Assembly: GCA_965247065.1 (NCBI GenBank)
Contig: CBDFGN010000006.1
Location: 1,302,001-1,366,000 of the forward strand
Length of the DNA: 64,000 nucleotides
DNA from: CBDFGN01 sp965247065
GTDB lineage: Bacteria > Bacteroidota > Bacteroidia > Cytophagales > Cyclobacteriaceae
Reading direction: 5' to 3'
Position 1 is the first letter of the stretch. Each line of letters opens with the position of its first letter. The position numbers were made by a program, and so were the translations under genes. This document shows positions 1 to 9,178 of the stretch, in pieces. The notes under the pieces are model-generated. The model did not search any database. It worked only from the letters and a program-made list of their open reading frames with translations, and was not told the origin of the DNA.

Positions 1-1454
1 TTCCGACTTATAGCTCTGTTCCGATAGCCACGGCCCTTATAGAACAGGATACGGGTCACTTCTTGAAGATCAGGGGAGCGAAAGACGTCCATTTCAATCA
101 TTGATGACTGCTTTGGGTCGATTTCGGCGATGATCTCCATGGCTTTGCCACGAACCCCATCAAGTACGATCTCCTTATTAGCCGGTAAGGTCATGGGCCC
201 CATGTTTTTGCCATCGTAACGAAGGGAGACATAATCTCCTGCAGGCTCCTGTCCGAGGTTATCAACACTCCCTTGAGGCAGCAGGGTCAGCCGACGGGGC
301 AGTGTCATGATCATGGTTTCGTAATAGTATTCAGTTGTCCTGCCGGGATTCATGTTGAAGATCGCTATGACGGCGTCTCCGGTTGCATCCGAAGGACCGG
401 CACCGCGATGCTCAGCTGGCTCAGGAGCCGCGGAGGGCGCGTGTACACCGGCAGGCCCGTAAGGGCCGAAATTGAAATCGCCACCTGCGGTGACAACAAA
501 CTTGTCGCGATCCTTCTGATAATCCCCAATCAGATATTTGCCCCCGCTCATGTGGCTGAACTGCAGGTATATGTGTTTGTCGCCAATAGGCCAGAAATAG
601 GGGCAGGCACCATCATCCCCCACCAGGGAATATTGATCGTCCTCGATAAAGGGATGCAGATACTCCCAGGCGGCCAGGTCTTTGGAACGAAACAGCCAAT
701 TTGCACGTGTATATTTACCCCCAGGCCCTCTTGACAACTGGCCACCAGAAAGAGCATAATACATATCATCTTTTTTCCAGATGCAAGGATCGAATACCCG
801 GTAGGGAAGAGGCTTACCGTCAGCTCCCGGATACATCGAAATCGGTGCCCCGTCCGTTACCTTTTCCCAGTTCAGCAACAAGGGATCACTGGATGTGGCC
901 ACCATATTGCCCAATCTGGTGCCATGATACATAGCAATCACCCGATCCTCCTCAACCAGAGCCGCGCCCGAATAACATTGATATTCCGGATTGGGATAAA
1001 TAGCAAATGGTAGGTCCCGCCAATGGATCAGGTCCTCACTTACGGCATGGCCCCAATGCTGACGTGAGTCTTCTACCGGATAAGCCTGGTAAAACAAATG
1101 CCAGCGACCTTGCCAGTAGCTGAGTCCATTGGGATCATTAAGGCGATTATCCGGAGCATAGAAGTGATAGAGTGGAACGTGTGGGTCGGCTGCCAATTCC
1201 TTACGGGACTGCTTGAAACGCAGCATCAATGGATTCGTTTTTAACTGTTCCTCCTGTTCTCCCAGATTAGAGGCAAATGTGAATTTTGGAACCTTGGACG
1301 TGTAATCGGGTTGTTCCGCCGGTTTCTCTAATTGCGGCTTGTTGGGCCCATAATTTGCTGACAGGCTTTTCCCTGTGGTTTTTTCCTCAGTATTGGTCCT
1401 TGAGCAGGCGAAAATGAGCATGGCCAGGAGCAGTAATACGGATGTCTTTTTCAT
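1..1454 (-). CDS. GH32-like exported lipoprotein (partial, 3' end outside window)
   Basis: Reading frame stays open from ATG at 1454 to the window edge (about 484 residues). The N-terminus is a lipoprotein signal (MKKTSVLLLLAMLIFACS, lipid Cys at 17), so the product is probably membrane-anchored outside the cytoplasm. A five-bladed propeller enzyme of clan GH-J (GH32, beta-fructosidase/levanase type) is indicated by RLNDPNGLSYW near the start and a conserved FDPCIW block. NDPNG carries the nucleophile Asp in GH32. The RDP motif reads FDP and the EC motif reads DDGACPYF, so the usual acid/base Glu is not at its standard place. It could be a diverged fructosidase or a related propeller with other specificity. 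A second GH32-like gene lies at 10358. Confidence 0.8.
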   Translation of the reverse strand, partial: MKKTSVLLLLAMLIFACSRTNTEEKTTGKSLSANYGPNKPQLEKPAEQPDYTSKVPKFTFASNLGEQEEQLKTNPLMLRFKQSRKELAADPHVPLYHFYAPDNRLNDPNGLSYWQGRWHLFYQAYPVEDSRQHWGHAVSEDLIHWRDLPFAIYPNPEYQCYSGAALVEEDRVIAMYHGTRLGNMVATSSDPLLLNWEKVTDGAPISMYPGADGKPLPYRVFDPCIWKKDDMYYALSGGQLSRGPGGKYTRANWLFRSKDLAAWEYLHPFIEDDQYSLVGDDGACPYFWPIGDKHIYLQFSHMSGGKYLIGDYQKDRDKFVVTAGGDFNFGPYGPAGVHAPSAAPEPAEHRGAGPSDATGDAVIAIFNMNPGRTTEYYYETMIMTLPRRLTLLPQGSVDNLGQEPAGDYVSLRYDGKNMGPMTLPANKEIVLDGVRGKAMEIIAEIDPKQSSMIEMDVFRSPDLQEVTRILFYKGRGYRNRAISR

Positions 1455-1671
1455 AAGTGGTCTAGATTTGGGTATATAAATATAATTATTAATCAATGGC
1501 AGGTTTTAGATGGCCGGCAAAATGACGCTCGGTGACAGACCGTCCCCCGTCCCCCCGTCTCACCGTCTTAACCCGTAGAGGCCTGGAGCCTGCAAATCAA
1601 TCCTCCCTCTTAACGACCATTGATATGATAATTAGATGGCGCATGTCCCTCCCACCGTGTCCGCATTTTTT

Positions 1672-3141
1672 TCATAGTGACAAAACCGGTAAAACGTACA
1701 TATACATTAATAATGTCAATAGAATAACACAGAGCAAATTAAGTCCAAAACCACACTTTGCCATTTCAGGAATTGTTACCCTGTTACTACCAAAAATAAC
1801 CGCATTTGTACCCGTACCCGAAGGTAGCATAAATGAAAATGAGCAGGCAAACGTTGCGGGGATCATAAGTAACAGAGGATGCATCTGGCCCGCAATGGCC
1901 ATAGACGCTAGAACGGGTAAGAAGATATTTGCGGTCGCGGTATTGCTGTTGATTTCTGTTATGAAAATCATCAGAAAAATTACGATAACCAATATCAAAA
2001 TTGTTGGATACTGGCTAATAAAGCTCATTTTTGAGCCCAGGAAATCTGCCAGGCCTGTGTGTTTGAAAGAATCTGCAATAGCGTATCCACCTCCTACTAT
2101 CATAACCACGCCCCAAGGAACTTCTGACGCCGATTTCCAATCCAAAAGCGTTTTGGGACCGGACTTTCGGCTACCGGAAGGTATGGCAAACAAAAGCAGT
2201 GCTGCTACAATTGCCACTGTGGAATCATGCACGTAATCTTTTGTGCCCAAGAGGGATGACCAACCAGGCACAACAAATTGGCCCAGTTCCATATCTCTTC
2301 GAAATATCCAGCCAAGGGCCGTGAAAATAAAGATTACCAACACCCTTTTTTCCATGCTGGTTATTGGACCCATTGACTTAGTTTCGCGATCAATAACCTC
2401 CTTGCTTCCTTTAAAATTTCCACTTATTTTAAAATATCTGACAACATATATCCAAATAATGGGTAGCAGAATAATGACTATTGGGGTTCCCAACTTCATC
2501 CACTCCAAGAAATCAATTTCAGGAAGATCCGGAAATACTTTTGCTGCCACCCCAACAAACACCAGATTGGTTGGAGTTCCAATCAAGCTACCAGTGCCCC
2601 CAACACTCGCGGCGTAGGCTACCGCAAGCATCAACGCCAAACCAAAATGTGGATTTCTTTGTTCGTTTTGTTCCTCCTTATCAATAATTGCCAGGGCAAT
2701 TGGTAACATCAGCAGGGTAACCGCCACATTGGCGATCCAGAATGAAAGCAGTGCTGTAGCAATCATAAAACTTAAGATAATTTTTGGCCTGCTGGTGCCG
2801 AGTTTTCTGATAATGAAGAGTGCAATTCTCTTGTGAAGACTACTTAGCTCTATAGACTTGGCAAGAAAAAAACCTGCCAAAAGCATCAGCACATAATTGT
2901 GGCCATAATTTTCTGTGGTCGTACCGGCATCAAGAATGCCCAATAAAGGAAATAGGGCTATTGGAACAAAGGCTGTTGCATAGATGGGAATACATTCCGA
3001 CACCCACCAAATTGCCATGAGCAGAGCCACCCCCAACGCACGGAGAGCTTCGGTCCTCATTCCTTCAGGAGTTGGCATCAGCATAAAAATCAAAAGGACA
3101 ATTATGCCTGACCAAAGCCCAAGTTGTTTGGATCCAGTCAA
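1672..3141 (-). CDS. SLC13/DASS family sodium-coupled anion transporter
   Basis: 489 residues with many hydrophobic segments, the usual length for the divalent anion:Na+ symporter family (SLC13; dicarboxylate, citrate or sulfate uptake through the inner membrane). The second signature loop is intact (EINSNTATANIFLPV), as is GTPTNLVFVG. The first SNT-type motif reads WIANVAVTLLMLP, so S and T are replaced while N is kept. This may alter substrate choice. It lies downstream of the GH32-like gene on the same strand with a gap of about 215 bp that carries no recognised gene. Next to four sulfatase genes a sulfate or organic-acid substrate is plausible, but the sequence does not decide. Confidence 0.85.
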   Translation of the reverse strand: MTGSKQLGLWSGIIVLLIFMLMPTPEGMRTEALRALGVALLMAIWWVSECIPIYATAFVPIALFPLLGILDAGTTTENYGHNYVLMLLAGFFLAKSIELSSLHKRIALFIIRKLGTSRPKIILSFMIATALLSFWIANVAVTLLMLPIALAIIDKEEQNEQRNPHFGLALMLAVAYAASVGGTGSLIGTPTNLVFVGVAAKVFPDLPEIDFLEWMKLGTPIVIILLPIIWIYVVRYFKISGNFKGSKEVIDRETKSMGPITSMEKRVLVIFIFTALGWIFRRDMELGQFVVPGWSSLLGTKDYVHDSTVAIVAALLLFAIPSGSRKSGPKTLLDWKSASEVPWGVVMIVGGGYAIADSFKHTGLADFLGSKMSFISQYPTILILVIVIFLMIFITEINSNTATANIFLPVLASMAIAGQMHPLLLMIPATFACSFSFMLPSGTGTNAVIFGSNRVTIPEMAKCGFGLNLLCVILLTLLMYMYVLPVLSL

Positions 3142-3207
3142 AATATTAGTCTTTGAATTTAAGATTCATTTTTCAGGAGGGCCTTATTATTTACCCGCAC
3201 GCCATTC

Positions 3208-3270
3208 TCAGGATCCTAATCCTTTGCCGCCGCCGGTGACCAAGGCCACATGACCCTTTGACCGAAAAAT
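3208..3270 (-). pseudogene. Remnant of an SDR dehydrogenase N-terminus
   Basis: On the minus strand a short open stretch reads SKGHVALVTGGGKGLG and then stops (TGA at 3208-3210). This is the nucleotide-binding start (TGxxxGxG) of a short-chain dehydrogenase, normally about 250 residues. Nothing resembling the rest of the enzyme follows, so it looks like a scar left by deletion beside the SLC13 gene. Confidence 0.4.
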
Positions 3271-3481
3271 CCACTCTCACTTCATTCCTTTCATTTTTTG
3301 CTACATATAAAACTGCCCTGAAATTATGATTCTATTTAGGGCCTGGATGTAATTATTTACCCGATTCGCTTTGAAATTGAAACCGACCAACCTAGGGAAA
3401 CATGCTGAATGAAGGTAATTCGTTTCATTTTATAGGTAGGTTTCGGCATGACATGTGGAATTTAAATAGACTTAAAAACAA
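3265..3481. other. Intergenic region left of IS982 copy 1
   Basis: AT-rich sequence between the SDR remnant and the insertion sequence. No coding or RNA signal was recognised. The last six bases before the element (3482-3487, TAAATA) are its target duplication. Confidence 0.4.
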
Positions 3482-3487
3482 TAAATA

Positions 3488-4518
3488 ACGTGAGTTCGAT
3501 ATAAAATAGAGTAGTTTATTGATAGAAAAAAGGCAGAAAATTAGTATATTAAGTCATTGACAATCAACAAAATAACTAATATTTCTGCCTATGTTAACTG
3601 CTACTAAAATTACTGAAATTTTTTGTTCCATTGACGATTTTTGTCTGGATTTTGTCCCAAAATTGGAAAAAAGATTGCTGGGAAGTAAAAAGCGCAACAA
3701 ACCTGGTAAGCTTTCTTTATCCGAAGTAATGACTATACAGGTCTTGTTCCAGATCTCAGGATATCGAAATTTCAAGACCTTTTACAACACATACGTTTGT
3801 GGCCACTTGCGCTCCTTCTTTCCTGATGTGGTAAGCTATAACCGAATGGTAGAACTTTGTAGTGGAAGTCTTCTGCCAATGGCTATTTATCTGAAAACAC
3901 AAGGGACTGGACAGTGTACAGGTATAAGTTTTATAGACAGCACTCCGTTAAGGGTCTGTCATAACAGACGGATCCATAACCATAAAGTATTTGAAGGGTT
4001 AGCTAAAAGAGGCCATTGTTCCATCGGATGGTTCTACGGGTTTAAGCTCCATCTTATCACTGCTGATACGGGTGAAATCATCGATTTTATGCTCACACCG
4101 GGCAATGTGGATGACAGAAAGCCTCTTAAAATTGAACGGTTTATTAAGAAATTATTCGGAAAGCTCTTTGGTGATAAAGGCTACATCAGTAAGGAACTTT
4201 TTAAAAATCTGTTCTTCCGCGGAGTCCATCTGATAACCAAACTCAAACGCAATATGAAGTCCTCATCCTTAACCCCCATCATGGATGCTATAATGCTCCG
4301 TAAAAGGGCTATTTGTGAGACTATCATTGATCAACTTAAAAACATCTTCCAGATTGAACACTCCAGGCACAGGAGCCCAACTAATTTCCTTACCAACCTT
4401 TTCTCGGCTTTAATCGCTTACAACTTTTGCGAAAAAAAGCCCTCAATCAAATTGAACTACCAGGACACCGGTCAACTCTTTCTCGCTCTTTAATCATTCC
4501 TTATTGTCGAACTCACGT
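3488..4518 (+). mobile_element. IS982-family insertion sequence, copy 1 (intact)
   Basis: 1031 bp bounded by inverted repeats ACGTGAGTTCGATA (left) and ACGTGAGTTCGACA (right, read on the minus strand). It is flanked by a 6-bp direct repeat TAAATA at 3482-3487 and 4519-4524. It contains one transposase gene. By eye it matches copy 2 at 32226-33256 and is near-identical to copy 3 at 33264-34296, so it has moved recently. It sits in an intergenic gap and interrupts no recognisable gene. Confidence 0.92.
3591..4493 (+). CDS. IS982-family DDE transposase
   Basis: 300 residues, full length for IS982 transposases. Family blocks are visible: FIDSTPLRVCHNRRIHNHKV with the first catalytic Asp, GWFYGFKLHLI, TPGNVDDRKPL, KLFGDKGYISKELF with the second Asp, and RKRAICETIIDQLKNIFQIE with the final Glu region. 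It cuts and inserts the surrounding element. The encoded protein is the same as that of copy 2 at 32329-33231. Confidence 0.93.
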   Translation: MLTATKITEIFCSIDDFCLDFVPKLEKRLLGSKKRNKPGKLSLSEVMTIQVLFQISGYRNFKTFYNTYVCGHLRSFFPDVVSYNRMVELCSGSLLPMAIYLKTQGTGQCTGISFIDSTPLRVCHNRRIHNHKVFEGLAKRGHCSIGWFYGFKLHLITADTGEIIDFMLTPGNVDDRKPLKIERFIKKLFGKLFGDKGYISKELFKNLFFRGVHLITKLKRNMKSSSLTPIMDAIMLRKRAICETIIDQLKNIFQIEHSRHRSPTNFLTNLFSALIAYNFCEKKPSIKLNYQDTGQLFLAL

Positions 4519-4793
4519 TAAATAATGATCGAGTGCCTGTTGGTTATTCCAAATCGATATAGAATCAAAGGCTCTGGCAAAGCCATGTTAATAAGGCCTT
4601 AATAGCTGTCGATCTGGGTGGAATATAGCTCGTCAAAGTTTACGATGAAATCAATTTAGAATATGAATAGGCATTAGGAAAACTTTAGGGTCCGGAAGGA
4701 ATGTTATCAACCGGGGAAAACACATATCTTAAAGTGTTTGCTGGGGCATTATTAAATTTCCATCTTAATCTTTCCTTAAATAAACCATTTGGT

Positions 4794-6116
4794 ATGATCA
4801 TTCGGAGGTTACTTCCATTCCTTTTTCTATTGCCGTCTACCCTGTCCGGGCAATCTGATCCTCGCCCCAACATACTTTTTATTCTCGCTGATGACGTTGG
4901 CCAGGAGGTGCTCGGTTGCTATGGAGGTGAAACTTACCATACCCCCCATCTCGACGAGCTGGCTCGCACAGGTATGCAATTCCGGCATTCATACAGTATG
5001 CCTACTTGTTATCCATCAAGACTTACCCTAATGACCGGAAAATACCCGCTCCGCCAAAGTCAGGTTATTTGGGGTGATTTCCCGAAGGAGGAAGAACCTC
5101 ATACGTTTGCCAATCTGCTGCAATCCAATGGTTATGCGACCGGAGTAGCGGGCAAATGGCAGCTGACATTGCTCAAAGATGATCCCCAACATCCGCAGAG
5201 GATGGGTTTTCAACACTCAGATCTCTTTGGCTGGCATGAGGGCCCTCGATACCACGACCCTATGATATACCACAATGGCGAGGTCAGAGAGGATACACAA
5301 GGTTATTATGGTCCGGACCTATACATTCGAAGCCTGATTGACTTCATGAGCCAAAATCGCGATCGCCCGTTTTTGGCATATCACTCAATGGCTTTGTGCC
5401 ATGCCGTGACCGATGATTTGGAAAGGCCTGTACCTCATGGACCGTTTGGCCGTTATGATAATTATGCTGAAATGGTCTCGGAAATGGACCGGGCGGTGGG
5501 CCGATTGGTTGCCGCACTAAATGCCCTGGGTCTCCGTGAAAGGACTTTGATTCTCTTTGCCACCGACAACGGAACTCCTCAAAGCATGACAGTGCGAGCC
5601 GAGGGAAATCAATTGATCAATGAGTCATTTGTATCGCGTCAAAATGGAATGATAGTGCCGGGAGGAAAGGCAACACTTACCAATGGTGGAACTCGAGTAC
5701 CTATGATTGCCAACTGGACTGGGACTATTAGACCAGGACAAGATGTTGATGATTTAGTGGATCTAAGTGATTTCTTACCCACGTTCCTGGATCTGGCCAA
5801 TATATCCTTACCGGCGGAGCGTAATCTCGATGGATCCAGCTTTGCGCCACTCCTCCTGGATAAAGGACGGTCAGCTCGATCATGGGTTTATGCTGAAGGG
5901 TCCGTTCTCCCAAAGCCTGGTGGCGTAGAACCATCCGGACCAGATCCCAAGTCCAAATGGGTGCGCAATGCCGCTTGGAAGCTCTATAACAATGGACGCC
6001 TATTCAACATGGAGACCGATCCCCAAGAGAAAGAACCCATCTTGCCTGAAGATGACTCTAAACAAAGCCGTGAGATTCGTGGCCGGCTCAATGAAACGCT
6101 GATTAATGAATTCTAG
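4794..6116 (+). CDS. Sulfatase 1 (S1 family, formylglycine type), exported
   Basis: The start at 4794 is chosen because MIIRRLLPFLFLLPSTLSGQ is a clean signal peptide; an in-frame ATG at 4701 would add 31 residues ahead of it. The resulting 440-residue protein has the alkaline-phosphatase-like sulfatase fold. Evidence: PNILFILADDVG with the Asp metal ligands (33-34), the maturation motif CYPSR with Cys72 as the future formylglycine, GKW further on, and ATDNGTP for the other metal ligands. It hydrolyses sulfate esters, probably on a polysaccharide outside the cytoplasm. A maturation enzyme (FGE or anSME) is required and is not in this window. First of four sulfatases on this strand. Confidence 0.9.
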   Translation: MIIRRLLPFLFLLPSTLSGQSDPRPNILFILADDVGQEVLGCYGGETYHTPHLDELARTGMQFRHSYSMPTCYPSRLTLMTGKYPLRQSQVIWGDFPKEEEPHTFANLLQSNGYATGVAGKWQLTLLKDDPQHPQRMGFQHSDLFGWHEGPRYHDPMIYHNGEVREDTQGYYGPDLYIRSLIDFMSQNRDRPFLAYHSMALCHAVTDDLERPVPHGPFGRYDNYAEMVSEMDRAVGRLVAALNALGLRERTLILFATDNGTPQSMTVRAEGNQLINESFVSRQNGMIVPGGKATLTNGGTRVPMIANWTGTIRPGQDVDDLVDLSDFLPTFLDLANISLPAERNLDGSSFAPLLLDKGRSARSWVYAEGSVLPKPGGVEPSGPDPKSKWVRNAAWKLYNNGRLFNMETDPQEKEPILPEDDSKQSREIRGRLNETLINEF

Positions 6117-6283
6117 AAAATCAAGATTAGGGAAGTCATTTTCAATCTAAAACTGGATCGTTGGTGCCATCGCAATTTGAACCCGTTCATTCCATTGGGA
6201 CGGAGAGCAAGATTCCAAAGCTAGTATTTTAAGTAATTTCGCAAAGTTCTAATTCAATGTGACACTAGAGATTTGACCTGACG

Positions 6284-7750
6284 ATGAAAAGCCTTCATGC
6301 GCAATCTCGCTGTCTACCCGTCATAGTCCTTTTGCTTTATGCCTGTACCTCTCCCGATCAAAACCAGAAATCCGAAAAACTTCCTAGCGTAGTCTTCATT
6401 TTCACGGATGACCTGGGTTATGGCGACCTCACTAGCTACAATACCGAATCCAAGATCAAGACCCCTAATATTGACCGTCTGGTGGCGGAAGGAATGAAAT
6501 TCACCGATGCCCACACTTCATCGGCAGTTTGTACCCCATCGAGGTATAGCTTGTTGACCGGTCGATACTGCTGGAGAACATCACATAAAAGAGGTGTGCA
6601 GGGAGGCTATGGATTACCCTTGATCACTCCTGAGCGCATGACGTTGGGCAATCTGTTCCAAAACAAAGGGTATGCAACCGCGGCCATAGGTAAGTGGCAT
6701 GTTGGCATGGAGTGGACATTGAAGAGAGGGTATAGCCGTGAGGATCAGTCTGAAAAGACAGTTCAACTAAAGTTACCATTGAAGGTAACGCCAGTGGATC
6801 AGGGTTTTGACTATTATTTTGGAACCTCGGGATGCACCGGCGACGACTCTCCATTCTGTTTTATAGAAAACAGGCAGGTTGTGGGAGACACGTTAGTAAG
6901 AATCCAAGGATTGAATGTGGTAGGGGATCATGATTTTATCAAGGATGTTTGGGCAACTGAGGGATGGGAGCATGAAAAAGCTGACACCATATTCACCAAC
7001 AAGGCCATTGACTTTATCGAAACCCAGGTAAAAAACGATAAGCCGTTTTTTGTTTATCTCGCCCTATCACTGCCTCACATACCGTGGTTACCGGCTGATT
7101 TTGTTAAAGGTTCCACCGGAGCTGGTCCTCGAGGTGATCTTATAGCTCTAACTGACTACTGTGTCGGAAAAATGGATCGGGCCTTAAAAGACTTGAAGGT
7201 TGATGACAATACCATCTTGATATTCTCCAGTGACAATGGGCCCAGGGAGGGGATTAATGGACACAGCTCGGCGGGTGATCTGAGAGGGCTGAAAGGTCAG
7301 ATTTTCGAGGGTGGACACCGGGTACCCTTGGTAGTTCGGTGGCCCGGAATGGTTGAGGCTGGTTCTGTCACTGGAGAAACGGTGTGCATGACGGATTTCA
7401 TGGCAACATTTGCCAGTCTGATTGGGACGGATCTGCCAAAAGATGCGGGTGAGGATAGTCATGATTTAACCCCGGTATTACTTGGGCAGGACCACCCATC
7501 ACCCTTACGGTCTGCTACGGTCCATCATTCCGGACGCGGGGCATTTGCCATTCGTCAGGGAGAATGGAAAATTATCTATGGCGACCTGGAACAAGGTGAA
7601 ACGAGGGATGATCCCGAGAACTGGACCACGACCGGCTATCTTTTCAATCTGGCGGAAGACCCCCATGAAACCAAGAATGTCTATGGTCAAAGACCGGAAA
7701 TCGTGGCCCAAATGAATGAGTTACTTTACGAGTACGACATTCTGCTTTGA
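6284..7750 (+). CDS. Sulfatase 2 (arylsulfatase A-like lipoprotein)
   Basis: 488 residues with a lipoprotein signal ending LLLYAC (Cys21), so it is probably anchored outside the cytoplasm. Family evidence: VVFIFTDDLGYGD (metal Asp pair), AVCTPSRYSLLTGRYCWRT with Cys83 as formylglycine precursor, IGKWHVG, LSLPHIPW, and SSDNGP for the remaining metal ligands. CTPSR plus these blocks resemble arylsulfatase A and GalNAc/N-acetylgalactosamine sulfatases, but substrate cannot be set by eye. It follows sulfatase 1 by 167 bp, so the two may be cotranscribed. Confidence 0.92.
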   Translation: MKSLHAQSRCLPVIVLLLYACTSPDQNQKSEKLPSVVFIFTDDLGYGDLTSYNTESKIKTPNIDRLVAEGMKFTDAHTSSAVCTPSRYSLLTGRYCWRTSHKRGVQGGYGLPLITPERMTLGNLFQNKGYATAAIGKWHVGMEWTLKRGYSREDQSEKTVQLKLPLKVTPVDQGFDYYFGTSGCTGDDSPFCFIENRQVVGDTLVRIQGLNVVGDHDFIKDVWATEGWEHEKADTIFTNKAIDFIETQVKNDKPFFVYLALSLPHIPWLPADFVKGSTGAGPRGDLIALTDYCVGKMDRALKDLKVDDNTILIFSSDNGPREGINGHSSAGDLRGLKGQIFEGGHRVPLVVRWPGMVEAGSVTGETVCMTDFMATFASLIGTDLPKDAGEDSHDLTPVLLGQDHPSPLRSATVHHSGRGAFAIRQGEWKIIYGDLEQGETRDDPENWTTTGYLFNLAEDPHETKNVYGQRPEIVAQMNELLYEYDILL

Positions 7751-7936
7751 ATTGCAAAAGACATTTAGGCCATCTTTTTCCAGCGCCGGCGGTAAATCAT
7801 TCAAAAATATTCACCGTTTAAACCTCCCAATCGGATTTAATGTTGCAAATCAGCCAATTCTGCAATCAGCAGGAGCCCGAATCCTCAGAATCGGGCAAAG
7901 GTCAACCTTAGAATTCTTCCCGAGTTTTGGCCTTGT

Positions 7937-9139
7937 CTAATCCTGCCACAGAATGTAAGTGCCGGTCTTACCAGCGACCAGAATATCCTTCTTTCCATCG
8001 ACGTTCAAATCAGCTACTTTGAAAAACAGGCCGGTACCGATGTTTCCGTCGGTAATAGCGTGCCGTTGGAATGACTGACTGGATTTAACCCAGATGTACC
8101 GGTACAAATAAGCAGGATCCTGAGACCCTGGATCTTTACCACTGTGGGCCCAAATCCGTTTGCCCGCCAATAATTCATTTTGCCCGTCCCGGTCTAAATC
8201 CACCCAAGCCAGGGCGTGAACCTGTGACCAGGTTGAATCAATTAAATGCTGGGTCCAGATGGTAGAGTCACCGGTGGGTTCTCCTTGCTCCATCCAATAC
8301 AAACCATAACCGTGCCCGCGTCCCCAGATAACGTCATTTCGACCATCTTCATTAAGGTCCACTATTTGCATAGGGCAGCTGGCACTCCCTAAATTCCAGT
8401 CCCGATGCCAGGTCCAGTCGCCAGATCCAATGCCCGAACCCGGTTGCTCATACCACCCCTCATCAATGAGTATATCCATTCGGTTATCGCCATTAATATC
8501 CCCAAATCCAATCCCGTGGCTGCCGCGTGGGCCAATTTCAACGCCACTCAAATTAGGGGTCTCAGCGTCGTGATCTAACTGCCAGACGGTCAAGGGATTA
8601 CTTCTTACGTAACTATTGATTATATACTCAGGAAGGCCATCTCCATCAAGGTCCTTAAGTGAGCCAATTTCAGCCTGGCCATGTCCAACATCTGCGAGTG
8701 TATGAGCCAACCAAGGAATTCCTTTTTGCAAATTCACTGCTCCCGGATTCTCATACCATAAAATCCGGGTTTCACTCCAGCCGGTTGTTACCACATCGGG
8801 CCAGCCATTTCGGTCTACATCCAGAATATGTTCCCCATTGTTTCTGGCATAGTCCGGTGGATGCAAACCGATGGAACGAAGTGGGCGTGGAATGAAGTCG
8901 GGGGCCGCATACCAGAGCCTCCCCGCCACAACATCCAATAACCCGTCCTGGTTTATGTCGGCAATGTCACAGGCCTCGTTGTTATCGACACAAAGCTGCT
9001 TTGGAGTGAAGGTCAGACTTTTACTTGTGATTTGGGCGTAAATAGTGCCGTAAAAAGATAGTGCGGTTATCAGAGAAAAGCCGATTGTCTTTTTTGCCTG
9101 GTTCAGTATCGGAAGATGATCCATTTGCAGTTGGTTCAT
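7937..9139 (-). CDS. Secreted FG-GAP/VCBS repeat protein
   Basis: 400 residues with an N-terminal hydrophobic export signal ending near YGTIYAQ. It has about seven calcium-binding-like repeats of the form D-x-N/D-x-D-G-x-x-D: DINQDGLLDVVAG, DVDRNGWPDVV, DLDGDGLPEYI, DINGDNRMDILI, DLNEDGRNDVIWG, DLDRDGQNELLAG, DLNVDGKKDILVAG. These form an integrin-like beta-propeller. Such proteins are common beside polysaccharide-degradation genes and may bind or process glycans, but no catalytic site is visible. It is convergent with sulfatase 2 and followed upstream by the ThuA-like gene on the same strand (39 bp gap), suggesting one transcript. Confidence 0.85.
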   Translation of the reverse strand: MNQLQMDHLPILNQAKKTIGFSLITALSFYGTIYAQITSKSLTFTPKQLCVDNNEACDIADINQDGLLDVVAGRLWYAAPDFIPRPLRSIGLHPPDYARNNGEHILDVDRNGWPDVVTTGWSETRILWYENPGAVNLQKGIPWLAHTLADVGHGQAEIGSLKDLDGDGLPEYIINSYVRSNPLTVWQLDHDAETPNLSGVEIGPRGSHGIGFGDINGDNRMDILIDEGWYEQPGSGIGSGDWTWHRDWNLGSASCPMQIVDLNEDGRNDVIWGRGHGYGLYWMEQGEPTGDSTIWTQHLIDSTWSQVHALAWVDLDRDGQNELLAGKRIWAHSGKDPGSQDPAYLYRYIWVKSSQSFQRHAITDGNIGTGLFFKVADLNVDGKKDILVAGKTGTYILWQD

Positions 9140-9178
9140 TTAGTTTCGGGACTCTAAAATGTCAGCTGGAGCCGACCA

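Noticed and set aside
273..934. Rightward frames opposite the GH32-like gene
   Set aside because: They have no domain features; the leftward frame continues unbroken with clear GH32 motifs.
1532..2617. Rightward frames of 234 and 124 codons
   Set aside because: They lie opposite the SLC13 gene, whose membrane-transporter motifs are convincing.
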